Shown piece after piece: positions 47,372 to 56,434 of a DNA stretch of 64,000 bases (its first letter is position 1; every line of letters begins with the position of its first letter). Origin of the DNA: Chitinophaga sp. SYP-B3965 (GTDB taxonomy: Bacteria; Bacteroidota; Bacteroidia; Chitinophagales; Chitinophagaceae); NCBI RefSeq assembly GCF_009647655.1, contig NZ_WJFD01000001.1, positions 1,612,001-1,676,000 of the forward strand, given 5' to 3'. A program made the translations under genes and the position numbers. Under the pieces are notes generated by a model. That model had not been told where the DNA came from, did not search any database, and was given only the letters and a program-made list of their open reading frames with translations.

Positions 47372-50300
47372 GGCAGGAATGGTTTTTTCTTATAGCCTGT
47401 TTTACTTTCCTTAATGGTCAATATTCCTCTGTCTGTTTCTTTCTTTACCCTTGTTAATGAACCTTCATCATCGTATTCATAGAACGTGGCATAGTTATTT
47501 TCATCCATCTCACCCATGAGGCGGAGCGTTCTGTCATCGTAACTGAAAGTTTTGATCTGTGCATCAAAAGGGAATATGCGGATGTCATCTATCAGGGTAG
47601 TTGCTCCTGCTTTGATGGTGAGGTTCACTGCTTTAACACCTTCCGTATTTAAAGGCATCGTGAAAGTACATTCCACCAGCTTCCATCCTTCTACTGTTGC
47701 ATTTCGCGTAGGCGTAATGTCTGCGCCGCCATTAAGACTTACCCGAATGCTCGTTTCGTCTGTCAATGGTGCCGCATCTTTTACCCAGGCGGAGAAAACG
47801 TATTGTTTCTCATCCATCGGCGCAAATCCCCAAAGTCCTAACCAGGGAATTAAGCTCCGGTAAAATTCTCCATTAAGATTATTACTGAGGTAAATACCAG
47901 GAGTATGTTCATTATTAAACTGCCAGGTGTTTAATATCAGATGTTCTGTACTACTTAATTTTAGGCTGAAATTACCAGAGTGTGCATCGTCTTTTTCCAG
48001 CCTGGTATCGTAGTCAGTGCCTAATGTCTTTCTGATATCAAAATCCCCTGCATCGCAGGTAGGTTTGGCCAGGCAGTTATTATAAAACTTATAATCTTCA
48101 AAACCATCATAGAATATTTCCCTGTGGCGTGCATTGGATGCAACGGCTACAGGTAATACACCTCTGAAACCAAAACGGGCGGAACTATAACGCCCCAGCG
48201 CATCTTTGCTTTCCAGTTCCTGCGATGTTCTGTCCTGCATGGTAGCTTCGCGTGCAACTACCCATCCCGGGATAGTATTATTATGCGGCATTGTTGTATA
48301 CCCGCCATTGAGATGTTTACCGTAAAAAGGTGTTGTAAGAACATAGGCTCCGCTTTTACGGATGTTCAGATCTTTTACAGCAGGATCAAAGATGCCGTTA
48401 TCGGGTTTTGTATCCATGTATACGTATTCCTTCCATACAGACCAGTTTCCTAAGAAACCGGTATAGTAAGGATTCATTACCCCATTAACAGAGATCTCGC
48501 AGGAATTTGTACAGGGATTAGTCAAAACAGTTCCGCATAAGGATTTTGCCCTGTAGATTGAACTACCGGGTCCACGGAGAAAGCTGTTATAGGTATGCGT
48601 CAGGGCCATGGTAGTAGACCATAACACTTCTGCATCCAACCCATCAACAACATCAGCCCTGGAACCACTATATAATTCAACGCCTATGATAGGCACATCT
48701 CCCGGATCCACGCCCTCCGACTCTACTGTAATAACGTGTTGCCCCGCGGTTAACTCAATGGGGTAAATACGCCATAATTCCGTGCTATTATTATCAGTTC
48801 TTGCTTTCCATGCTTCACCATCAATAGATACCAGTGTACTTTTTATACCTGCAAGCCCAATGTAATAAGTTCCTGTAGATGGTATTGTTACACAATCGCT
48901 GAGTCCTCTGTGCGCCACAGTCAGAGGGCTAAAATCACTGGTTAATCTTACGCCCGAAGAATTCAGGCGGCCACAATAAAAGTAAGGACCAGCAGAAGTC
49001 CTGGCTTCTATGGGAGGGCAGTCAACGCCCCCGTAATAACTGTTCGTAATAACTTGGCCGGAAGGCGTTGCTTCATCATATAAACGCGCTCCAAACCTGT
49101 CATAGAGCGGATGATCAGGTGCACGAACAACATCCAGCTCCGTTCCGTTATCTACGATCTTAGGCGCAATGCAGGACATACCATCTGCTGATTTCGTATA
49201 TCCATCAGGGCAATCTCCTTTCAATTTATATCCGCAATTAGGTGTACCATCACATATATTCAATGTTTTCCCAGGCTTACAAGTATACCTTGCCGCAGTT
49301 CTAGGTCCAAAAGGAGCGGAGGATAATGTAAAGCAGGATACGCTGGCATCATCCCGCAACCACTCTGTTGAAAATATCCGTTTGCTGCCAAGGCTCAGTG
49401 CGCCGCTCATCATTTGGATCCTGGTTGCGTCATAGATCTCCACCGCCACTGATTCAGGATTACTGCTACCCGATCCGCCATTAGCAGCATCTACCCGTAC
49501 AGTATGTTTTCCGGCCGTTAAATGAACCTGGATGATCCGCCACCATAAAGAAGTTTCAGGGTCTAAGGCAGTCTGGGAAGCTTTGAGGAATCCATCAATA
49601 TAATAATGCCCGAAGTTATCAGAGGCAAACCCTAAATAATACCAGCCCTCTCTTGGTGCCGTAAAACAGGCTTCCAGGCCCCACCAGGTGTTGGTAGGAA
49701 CATTGGGCATTTTAACGCCAGCCTGCCATAACCGGCTGTTACTGCCCCCCATCCAATAACCACTCCCAAGGTCATCATACCATCCGGCATTATCATTAAC
49801 AACCTGGTCGTTATACAACCTTACACCATGATCTCCGTATTGCCAATACGTATCACCAGGCACAACACTTAAAGTGGTATTAGCGGTTGGATTTATTACA
49901 CAACCTTTTCCATCACCCGCATCCACATATCCTTCAGGGCAGCTGTTGCTCACACAATCAGCAGGCCTGCCCCACGCTTCATGATACAAAATAGCTTTGG
50001 TATCCAGCATAGGGAAGTTAGCTGTGATCTCTTCATTGAAAAAACCACTCAGGTCTTCATGCGGATAACCTCTTGGGTCCTTGAGGGTAACAAAAGTTGC
50101 ACCTTTTGCCGTTAATAAGTTCCGGTAGCCGGACCGGCATACTTTTACTTTGCCTGCTACATAATCCCTTTCCAGCCTTCCTCCGATATCTATCAGGCGC
50201 AATTTGGATTCGGCTTCTCCGATAGCAGATCTTATGACCCAGCTCCTTCTGCCTGTTGCCAGGTTGATGATCTCATCTCCGGGAACGAGGACTGACTCAT

Positions 50301-53300
50301 ATTCATACGGTATCTCCGCAGCAGCGTTCACTTCAAAATCAGAGATCACCGCATTCAATGATCTGTATGCCATCCCCATGCCTCCATGTACATAATAGGC
50401 CGGAATGGTTAATGTGTATATTGGGCTTTCGAATTCGTTCTGTGTTTTTGTGAGCAGCACTTCTCCCGTTTCATGATCAAAGGCAAGATGATTCGTTTTA
50501 ATAGTTGAACCGTTCACCGTTTTAATAACTTCCATTAACACACCATAGTTTGCTACTGTTTTAAGCACACTGGATGACCGGAATAACCTGTAATCGTTAT
50601 TCTTTCCTACCGGAATATGTGGGAAAGGTGTAGGGAAAGGCAGGAAAGTGGGGATCACATCCACGCCTAAATTATATATCTTGTTAGTGCTGGCTGTTTC
50701 CTGCTCCCTCATATCTGCAAACAACTCTATTTCACGAGACATGTAACCTTCCTGGACTTTACCATAATCCTTCATGACCGGAATAGCAGAGTTGTCCAAC
50801 TGAAGGCGCCCTCCATTTTCAATTGAATTATATACATATTCAACCGCAGAGATCTCTTCTCCTGCTTTATTAAGGATCGTTTCTTTGAAGGGCTTTCCAT
50901 GCATATCATTAAGGATGATCTGGTAACCCTGGGACATGTATAATTCATGTGAATAATCCGCACCAAAGAACGGGTACCATCTTTTGGACTCTGCTTCTAC
51001 CTTTTCCGCCATGTTGTTATCTACTATTACAGGAAATTCTTTGGCAGTATAATACTCATTCACACTACTCCCCATTGCATCAGACACCTGTCCGTCGGCA
51101 GCAAGATTAGAAACGGCCACTCTGCGATATCCTACCTGCGGCGCCGGGAACAAAGTTTCTACCATCGGTTCTTCCAGGTAGAACAGATTGGTGAGTGCCC
51201 ACATAGATTCCTGTGAATAGGGCAATGGCATGCGCATAGGATTTTCATCCCCCCCAATGGATGGCTCATAAGCAGCCACACCACTACTGATCAGCTTGCC
51301 GTTCTCCATCATCCGGTAATCATAACTCTGTCCGTAAATTGCTCCTGCCGTATTTTCTGCCATCGCATCCCATTTATCCAATATCCTCAGTTTGCTCACC
51401 CTCACTCCTCCTCCATTCTTCCCGGCTTTGGGAGCCGCAATGCGTAAGAAACTCTTCTCCAGTTTTACGGCTTCAGCAAAATGTTTTTTATCTGCCTTCT
51501 TGTTGAAGTTCATTTTCAGTTCAGAGAAATTGCTGATGGCACTTGCCAGGGCAGTTACAGCAGCAGCTACAGGCCTGTCATCATCAATCCTGTTCTTATA
51601 TCCGGGATATGCATAACGAGGATATTCCAGCCTCATTTTTTGCCAGGCGGCAAATGAGAACGGGTTACCTGTTACATTCCCTACTTCTGCAGATTTAAAG
51701 AGAAGATATACGATCTTACTGTCTCCGGTATCAAATTGCACATCACTTATTTCTGCATAACAGGGAATATAATCGTAGTACTGATCATCCTGTGATAAAG
51801 GATGATCGGAAATATTTATAAATAACTTTGCGTAGAGGTATGGTTTCCCGCTTAAATAATTTCGTATAAACCAATCTTTTCTTAATGCTGCGTCTTCCGG
51901 AACGTCTTCAGGTTCTTCCGTGAGTTTAAATTTGAAACCCTGTGCATCCCTTAAGTTCAAGGCGGCTTCTCCGGTGCCGTTTTTGATCAGCCCGTCAATC
52001 GCGGTCATTTGCATGGCCTTCTTATCCTGTACATATGAATAGTCATCCGATTCGTAGTCTACCTCAATTTCTCCTCCTGTGGGCAATTCGATCTTTGAAA
52101 GATGCCAGGTCTTAGCATTTTCATCTGCCAGTGCGGAACGGTCCGTATAAGGGAACTCATCATTCCTCAACGCAGCAAAACCTTCATTGGCATCTGCATT
52201 GTCTGTAATTCCTTTGTAACTGCCCCAACGGTCAGACGACAGGAAGTTGTAGGGTTGATTCTCCTGGTAAGTGAAAGTGTAAGGATGGTATTTCCCCTTG
52301 TCCGAGTTATTATATTTAAAGTATACTCTTTTTAATGTGAGCTTTCCCTTTCCGGTGCTGATAGAGTTAGGAGAATTCTGGCACAGGGAATAATCATAAT
52401 CAAAAACCACAGTTTTTATAGGGGTTTCCAGATCTGTTTTTGAAAAAATGCGGATCTCCTTCAGCAGCTTCTGCCTCACCGTTGTATTGATGGCACCATG
52501 TTCGTCCATTACACCCAATGCATCCTCCCGGTCTTCTGTAATAAAGTAAGCAATTTTGGTTTTTGACTGGATGGAATGCAAATACCATAATTCCTTTTCT
52601 CCGTAAACAATATTCCCCTTATCGTCCGTATCATCTGCCTGAAGGCCTTTATTATACTGCGCCCTGCCGGTTAATGTTCCCGGCACAGCAAATGGCGCGC
52701 GCCATTTATACGTCCCTTGTACTTTAGAGTAATTAAACTTAACTGCGGTTCCCGGATCATCATCTGTTATACCATCTCCCTGAAGATCTATATAATCCGG
52801 AGAAAGCACTCCTGTCAGCAAATACGATGTTGCATAAGCAGGTTGTGTTTCTTTCCTGTAGTAATGATCTGTTTTTTCGTGTTTATGTTTGATATTCCCA
52901 CCACCATCAAACTGATAGGGCACCAGGTTCTTATCCTTATCATCCTGGGTCATCAGGGATGGATCCACAGAAAAAGTATATTCTATCTGTTTGGTATTAT
53001 ATACAGGAATGCCATATACCATGCGGCCTCCATTATCATCCTGTATCGTCATTTCAGATAAATGATGTGGTTTCCTGTCTGCAGTTATCCGCCCGACAAG
53101 GAGTGGATTATACAGTAGATTACATGGATCCGGAGAAAAAGTATTGGCTGCATTGAAAGGCCAGGAAAACACCTCCTTATCCAACGCAGCATTTTCAGCT
53201 TCTTCAGCGGTTAATGCTAAAATAGGCGAACGGCGATACTGACGGCCTTTCTTTCTAAATGGCTCCTCCGGCAGTGGATTTGCTCCGCTATGATGATTCT

Positions 53301-54837
53301 CTCCCCCTTGAAATGTATTAGTTAAATGCCGGCCATTCAAACCAACTTTAACCACACCATCAGTATGGACCTGATTATCAAAAGCAGGATCGCTCATGTT
53401 CTTTTCTCCTACCATCTTGAAGTAAGCCTGTTCTTCTCCCAACTTCTCCATAGCAGGATAATCCCCTCTTACCAGGAAATCATTCTCAGCCCGCCATTTC
53501 CCTGTTTTATTTGATACATGTTCTTTAGTGTACGTCATCCCTCCATGGAAATAAGCACCAAAACCATATTCTGTGGAGAGTGAGCTGATATCTGTTTTAT
53601 CTTCTGTATAGGCATCTGCAAACACACCTGTAGTTCCTCTGTACAAACGGAACTGACCTCCGCCGGCCTGGCCGGAATAAGAGAACAGGTCCGGCGTGGC
53701 AATAGGAATAGCGAGGTTCTGCAAATTTGGAACAACAGGGTTATCCTTCTCCCGCATAAAATCCAACAAGGCATCTCCTTTCTGTTTTCCTCTTTCAGCA
53801 TACATAAACCCATATGCATGTGTTTTTGTAAGGGGATTTAGGATCTCTCTTACTGTTTTATATCCGGTAAGTCCACCAGAAAGACTTAACAGGTAAATTT
53901 CGCCACCGATATCAAAACCATAGGAGGTACTTTTCGTTTTAAAAGCTGTTCCAGACCGTGGATAGAACGGCGGGGTATTGTAAGTGGTTTTTGAAGCTGA
54001 AGTACTGTAACCTGTGCTGCCTCTGGCAGTGATCTCATCCACCCCGTCAGTATCATCATCATCCGCACCACTGGCTAATGAAAAAGATGCACCCAGTGTT
54101 GTGCTTTTCAATCCTTCTCTTGTATTATATCCAAGGTTAGCAGATAAACCTGCTGATACACTGGAAACATCGTCCATATTCTGCTGTACAGACAGCGATA
54201 GCGAGGGGCTCAGGGTTACACCATCCTGTGTACTGGAATTCATGGATATACCCACTCCCATAGTGAGGGCGGTGGTCATACTGCCACCCATGGATAATGA
54301 TTGGGAGACGCCCGCACCCACTCCTACATCCGCACCATATCCATTATAGTTATCACTAAAGATGCTCACATTCAGGCTGCCGTTAAGCCCAATTCTTCCA
54401 TAGTCGTTCCATCCGGCTATTTCCGCACGATGGGTCATTCTTGCGCCTACTGTGATCTTGGGCTTCATGTAGTTTTCCACGATCACATCATCTCCGCTGG
54501 CATCATCCGCGATACCTCTCAGCTGCCTGTTAATGGCCCCTACATTCAGGTTCCATCCCAGCCCTACCCAGCTGGCCTCATCATCCATTCCTATACCGGA
54601 TGCGTAGTTCAGGTTTACAGGATACCCGTCTACATCTATCAGGGGAATATTGTATTTAAAATCTCCGGTAAATAAATCCACCATTTCACTGGTGCTTGCA
54701 GCAGCGAATTGCGATGTTTCCGGCTGTTTAGGGCCGGAAGTAAGTGCAAGCGAGCGTGTTGGCAACAGCGTTTCCAGGGTAAGGATGCCGAGAAAGAAAC
54801 AGGCAAGGGTTTTCCTGGTTGCAGCTTTTCTAATCAT
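47368..54837 (-). CDS. Giant SpvB/RHS-like exported protein with PA14-like modules (2489 aa)
   Basis: An exported protein (signal peptide about 1-31, LLPTRSLA). The N-terminal segment FTGDFKYNIPLIDVDGYPVN with WVGLGWNLNVGAINRQLRGI recalls the opening of SpvB/TcB-type toxin proteins. Residues ~120-260 are a glycine/serine-rich amphipathic beta run. Two PA14-like sugar-binding modules lie at about 1650-1800 and 1890-2060, both with LTAGKHTV/LTAGQHVI and cysteine-rich linkers (SNSCPEGYVDAGDGKGC). A CBM4/9-like jelly roll follows at ~2240-2425, then a single YD repeat, ATFYEYDDEGSLTRVKKETD, at the very end. With the 2912-aa RHS protein it could form a two-subunit cage as TcB and TcC do. Start and stop overlap neighbours by four bases. 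Confidence 0.8.
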   Translation of the reverse strand: MIRKAATRKTLACFFLGILTLETLLPTRSLALTSGPKQPETSQFAAASTSEMVDLFTGDFKYNIPLIDVDGYPVNLNYASGIGMDDEASWVGLGWNLNVGAINRQLRGIADDASGDDVIVENYMKPKITVGARMTHRAEIAGWNDYGRIGLNGSLNVSIFSDNYNGYGADVGVGAGVSQSLSMGGSMTTALTMGVGISMNSSTQDGVTLSPSLSLSVQQNMDDVSSVSAGLSANLGYNTREGLKSTTLGASFSLASGADDDDTDGVDEITARGSTGYSTSASKTTYNTPPFYPRSGTAFKTKSTSYGFDIGGEIYLLSLSGGLTGYKTVREILNPLTKTHAYGFMYAERGKQKGDALLDFMREKDNPVVPNLQNLAIPIATPDLFSYSGQAGGGQFRLYRGTTGVFADAYTEDKTDISSLSTEYGFGAYFHGGMTYTKEHVSNKTGKWRAENDFLVRGDYPAMEKLGEEQAYFKMVGEKNMSDPAFDNQVHTDGVVKVGLNGRHLTNTFQGGENHHSGANPLPEEPFRKKGRQYRRSPILALTAEEAENAALDKEVFSWPFNAANTFSPDPCNLLYNPLLVGRITADRKPHHLSEMTIQDDNGGRMVYGIPVYNTKQIEYTFSVDPSLMTQDDKDKNLVPYQFDGGGNIKHKHEKTDHYYRKETQPAYATSYLLTGVLSPDYIDLQGDGITDDDPGTAVKFNYSKVQGTYKWRAPFAVPGTLTGRAQYNKGLQADDTDDKGNIVYGEKELWYLHSIQSKTKIAYFITEDREDALGVMDEHGAINTTVRQKLLKEIRIFSKTDLETPIKTVVFDYDYSLCQNSPNSISTGKGKLTLKRVYFKYNNSDKGKYHPYTFTYQENQPYNFLSSDRWGSYKGITDNADANEGFAALRNDEFPYTDRSALADENAKTWHLSKIELPTGGEIEVDYESDDYSYVQDKKAMQMTAIDGLIKNGTGEAALNLRDAQGFKFKLTEEPEDVPEDAALRKDWFIRNYLSGKPYLYAKLFINISDHPLSQDDQYYDYIPCYAEISDVQFDTGDSKIVYLLFKSAEVGNVTGNPFSFAAWQKMRLEYPRYAYPGYKNRIDDDRPVAAAVTALASAISNFSELKMNFNKKADKKHFAEAVKLEKSFLRIAAPKAGKNGGGVRVSKLRILDKWDAMAENTAGAIYGQSYDYRMMENGKLISSGVAAYEPSIGGDENPMRMPLPYSQESMWALTNLFYLEEPMVETLFPAPQVGYRRVAVSNLAADGQVSDAMGSSVNEYYTAKEFPVIVDNNMAEKVEAESKRWYPFFGADYSHELYMSQGYQIILNDMHGKPFKETILNKAGEEISAVEYVYNSIENGGRLQLDNSAIPVMKDYGKVQEGYMSREIELFADMREQETASTNKIYNLGVDVIPTFLPFPTPFPHIPVGKNNDYRLFRSSSVLKTVANYGVLMEVIKTVNGSTIKTNHLAFDHETGEVLLTKTQNEFESPIYTLTIPAYYVHGGMGMAYRSLNAVISDFEVNAAAEIPYEYESVLVPGDEIINLATGRRSWVIRSAIGEAESKLRLIDIGGRLERDYVAGKVKVCRSGYRNLLTAKGATFVTLKDPRGYPHEDLSGFFNEEITANFPMLDTKAILYHEAWGRPADCVSNSCPEGYVDAGDGKGCVINPTANTTLSVVPGDTYWQYGDHGVRLYNDQVVNDNAGWYDDLGSGYWMGGSNSRLWQAGVKMPNVPTNTWWGLEACFTAPREGWYYLGFASDNFGHYYIDGFLKASQTALDPETSLWWRIIQVHLTAGKHTVRVDAANGGSGSSNPESVAVEIYDATRIQMMSGALSLGSKRIFSTEWLRDDASVSCFTLSSAPFGPRTAARYTCKPGKTLNICDGTPNCGYKLKGDCPDGYTKSADGMSCIAPKIVDNGTELDVVRAPDHPLYDRFGARLYDEATPSGQVITNSYYGGVDCPPIEARTSAGPYFYCGRLNSSGVRLTSDFSPLTVAHRGLSDCVTIPSTGTYYIGLAGIKSTLVSIDGEAWKARTDNNSTELWRIYPIELTAGQHVITVESEGVDPGDVPIIGVELYSGSRADVVDGLDAEVLWSTTMALTHTYNSFLRGPGSSIYRAKSLCGTVLTNPCTNSCEISVNGVMNPYYTGFLGNWSVWKEYVYMDTKPDNGIFDPAVKDLNIRKSGAYVLTTPFYGKHLNGGYTTMPHNNTIPGWVVAREATMQDRTSQELESKDALGRYSSARFGFRGVLPVAVASNARHREIFYDGFEDYKFYNNCLAKPTCDAGDFDIRKTLGTDYDTRLEKDDAHSGNFSLKLSSTEHLILNTWQFNNEHTPGIYLSNNLNGEFYRSLIPWLGLWGFAPMDEKQYVFSAWVKDAAPLTDETSIRVSLNGGADITPTRNATVEGWKLVECTFTMPLNTEGVKAVNLTIKAGATTLIDDIRIFPFDAQIKTFSYDDRTLRLMGEMDENNYATFYEYDDEGSLTRVKKETDRGILTIKESKTGYKKKPFLP

Positions 54838-55325
54838 ATCCGTGAGCTTATAGAATCAATCTTATTAATTGCAGGCAGTTGTATGGGAAATTCAAGGAAG
54901 CGGTGGGTAAACAGCCAGTCACTAAAACAGAATTTTGCATTTTCCACCTGCCATGGCTTCTTTTCAAAAATGATCATGTATTCAACACCGTTCATATTGC
55001 CATTTGCTACGCGCATAGCATGTACAGGCAGTATGGTATCCCGGCCGGACACCAGTGAGAAAAGGGTATCCACACCATAACTACCCTGCCGGCTTTCCCC
55101 CTTTGAGGCTTTCATTTCCGGAGACAGTTCTACATTGAGTTTGAAACACCATTCTCCCTGTTGCTTTTCCTCCGGCAGATACGTTAACCTGAACCTGTGC
55201 CCATTTATTTCCCTGACCTGGAACAGGCCATTAACGGAATCCGCCATCAATGCTTTCATCCTTTCCTGACGGCCACCTGAACAAGCAGCGAGTGCAGCCA
55301 TCATTATCACAAGTATATATTTCAT
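54834..55325 (-). CDS. Small lipoprotein of the RHS operon (163 aa)
   Basis: A protein of 163 residues from the ATG at 55325 (MKYILVIMMAALAACSGG, lipidated C15). An ATG nine codons earlier overlaps the upstream gene and is less likely. The mature part is a beta-rich domain (GHRFRLTYLPEEKQQGEWCF; VEYMIIFEKKPWQVENAKFC) with two or three cysteines. The family is unknown. It starts one base after the 368-aa gene stop and overlaps the 2489-aa gene by four bases. An outer-membrane assembly or anchoring factor for the giant proteins is a reasonable guess. Confidence 0.75.
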   Translation of the reverse strand: MKYILVIMMAALAACSGGRQERMKALMADSVNGLFQVREINGHRFRLTYLPEEKQQGEWCFKLNVELSPEMKASKGESRQGSYGVDTLFSLVSGRDTILPVHAMRVANGNMNGVEYMIIFEKKPWQVENAKFCFSDWLFTHRFLEFPIQLPAINKIDSISSRI

Positions 55326-55326
55326 G

Positions 55327-56433
55327 TTATTCCGTTTCTGCTTTGTAAACAAACCTCAGCTGACGCGCTTCTCCATTCGGCAAACGCATATTTAAAAGAT
55401 AGAAGTACCCATCTGTAAAACCATCTACGTCTTCCAGGTCAATAATTACTTCATTGCGGCCACGCTTCAACATGATCTCCGGCAGCTTCTTTATTTTGAT
55501 CTCTGGTTTATTGATGCATTGTATGTCATACTTCAAGGTGGCTTTATCATAAGTATTGTTCACAGCAAAGAAGATCCGCTCTTTTGCGATATAGAAGTTC
55601 CCCTTAGCCAGGTCTTCAATATTCCTGTAGCTCTCTACCGGTAATGCTTTCGTACTATCCACACACTTCACCGTAAAATCCCAGATCTCTGATCTCCCCA
55701 GCACCATATCGCCCCTGTTGGCCAGCACCTGCCATGCATAACGTTTTCCTTCTTCCAGCTCACGGCTGATGGGTGGATAGAACAACATAGGTGTTTGAAT
55801 ATTCAGCTGTTGAATAATGGGCATGTTATAATGCAGCGCTTCTGCTTTTGCCTGGCCCTGTTTTACTTCTACCAATACCAAACGGTACATCATACCGGGT
55901 ATAGCGGGCAGCATCGGTTGCCAGAAGAGTGTCGGGCGCTTATCGCAGATCTGATCTCCATCGTATGGCTCTGTGAGCATTAAAGGACTGAAAGGCTCCA
56001 GGAAGTAATCGAAACATTGTTCCGCCAGTAATTCTCCCGGTTTGTCTTTATCATTTGCGTATAACTCATAGCAATACTCATACTCTCCTTCCGGGAAATG
56101 ATGGCTTTGCCTGATCACCGTGGCAGTGGGGCTGGCGCCGAATTGCCAGGAGGCATTGTAAGCAATCGCAGGCGGGATACTGCTTAAACCTGGCAGCACA
56201 CTAAAAGCGGCAGTGCGGGTTTCAGCGATCTTACCAGACCGGCCTTCCGTTACTTTAATGACCAGGAAACAGGAAAGCTGCTGTGTGCCAGGATTCATGA
56301 TCCGGGCCATCATCAGTCCTTCCAGCGTACGGCCCTGCGTTTCCGGCAGAAAAGAAATGGCCAGTTGCGCCCTGCTTAACAGCGGCAATAACAGCAACAC
56401 CAAAATGGTGATCCAACGTTTATTCATCTTCAT
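55327..56433 (-). CDS. Exported beta-rich protein of the RHS operon (368 aa)
   Basis: It has a signal peptide (ITILVLLLLPLLSRAQ). Residues ~22-145 and ~145-255 look like fibronectin/Ig-type sandwiches (PYDGDQICDKRPTLFWQPML; LEEGKRYAWQVLANRGDMVL). A final domain (~265-368) contains YDIQCINKPEIKIKKLPEIM. I cannot name the family. Its ATG lies one base after the stop of the barrel protein gene. It probably works in the periplasm or at the surface beside the barrel. Confidence 0.75.
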   Translation of the reverse strand: MKMNKRWITILVLLLLPLLSRAQLAISFLPETQGRTLEGLMMARIMNPGTQQLSCFLVIKVTEGRSGKIAETRTAAFSVLPGLSSIPPAIAYNASWQFGASPTATVIRQSHHFPEGEYEYCYELYANDKDKPGELLAEQCFDYFLEPFSPLMLTEPYDGDQICDKRPTLFWQPMLPAIPGMMYRLVLVEVKQGQAKAEALHYNMPIIQQLNIQTPMLFYPPISRELEEGKRYAWQVLANRGDMVLGRSEIWDFTVKCVDSTKALPVESYRNIEDLAKGNFYIAKERIFFAVNNTYDKATLKYDIQCINKPEIKIKKLPEIMLKRGRNEVIIDLEDVDGFTDGYFYLLNMRLPNGEARQLRFVYKAETE

Positions 56434-56434
56434 T

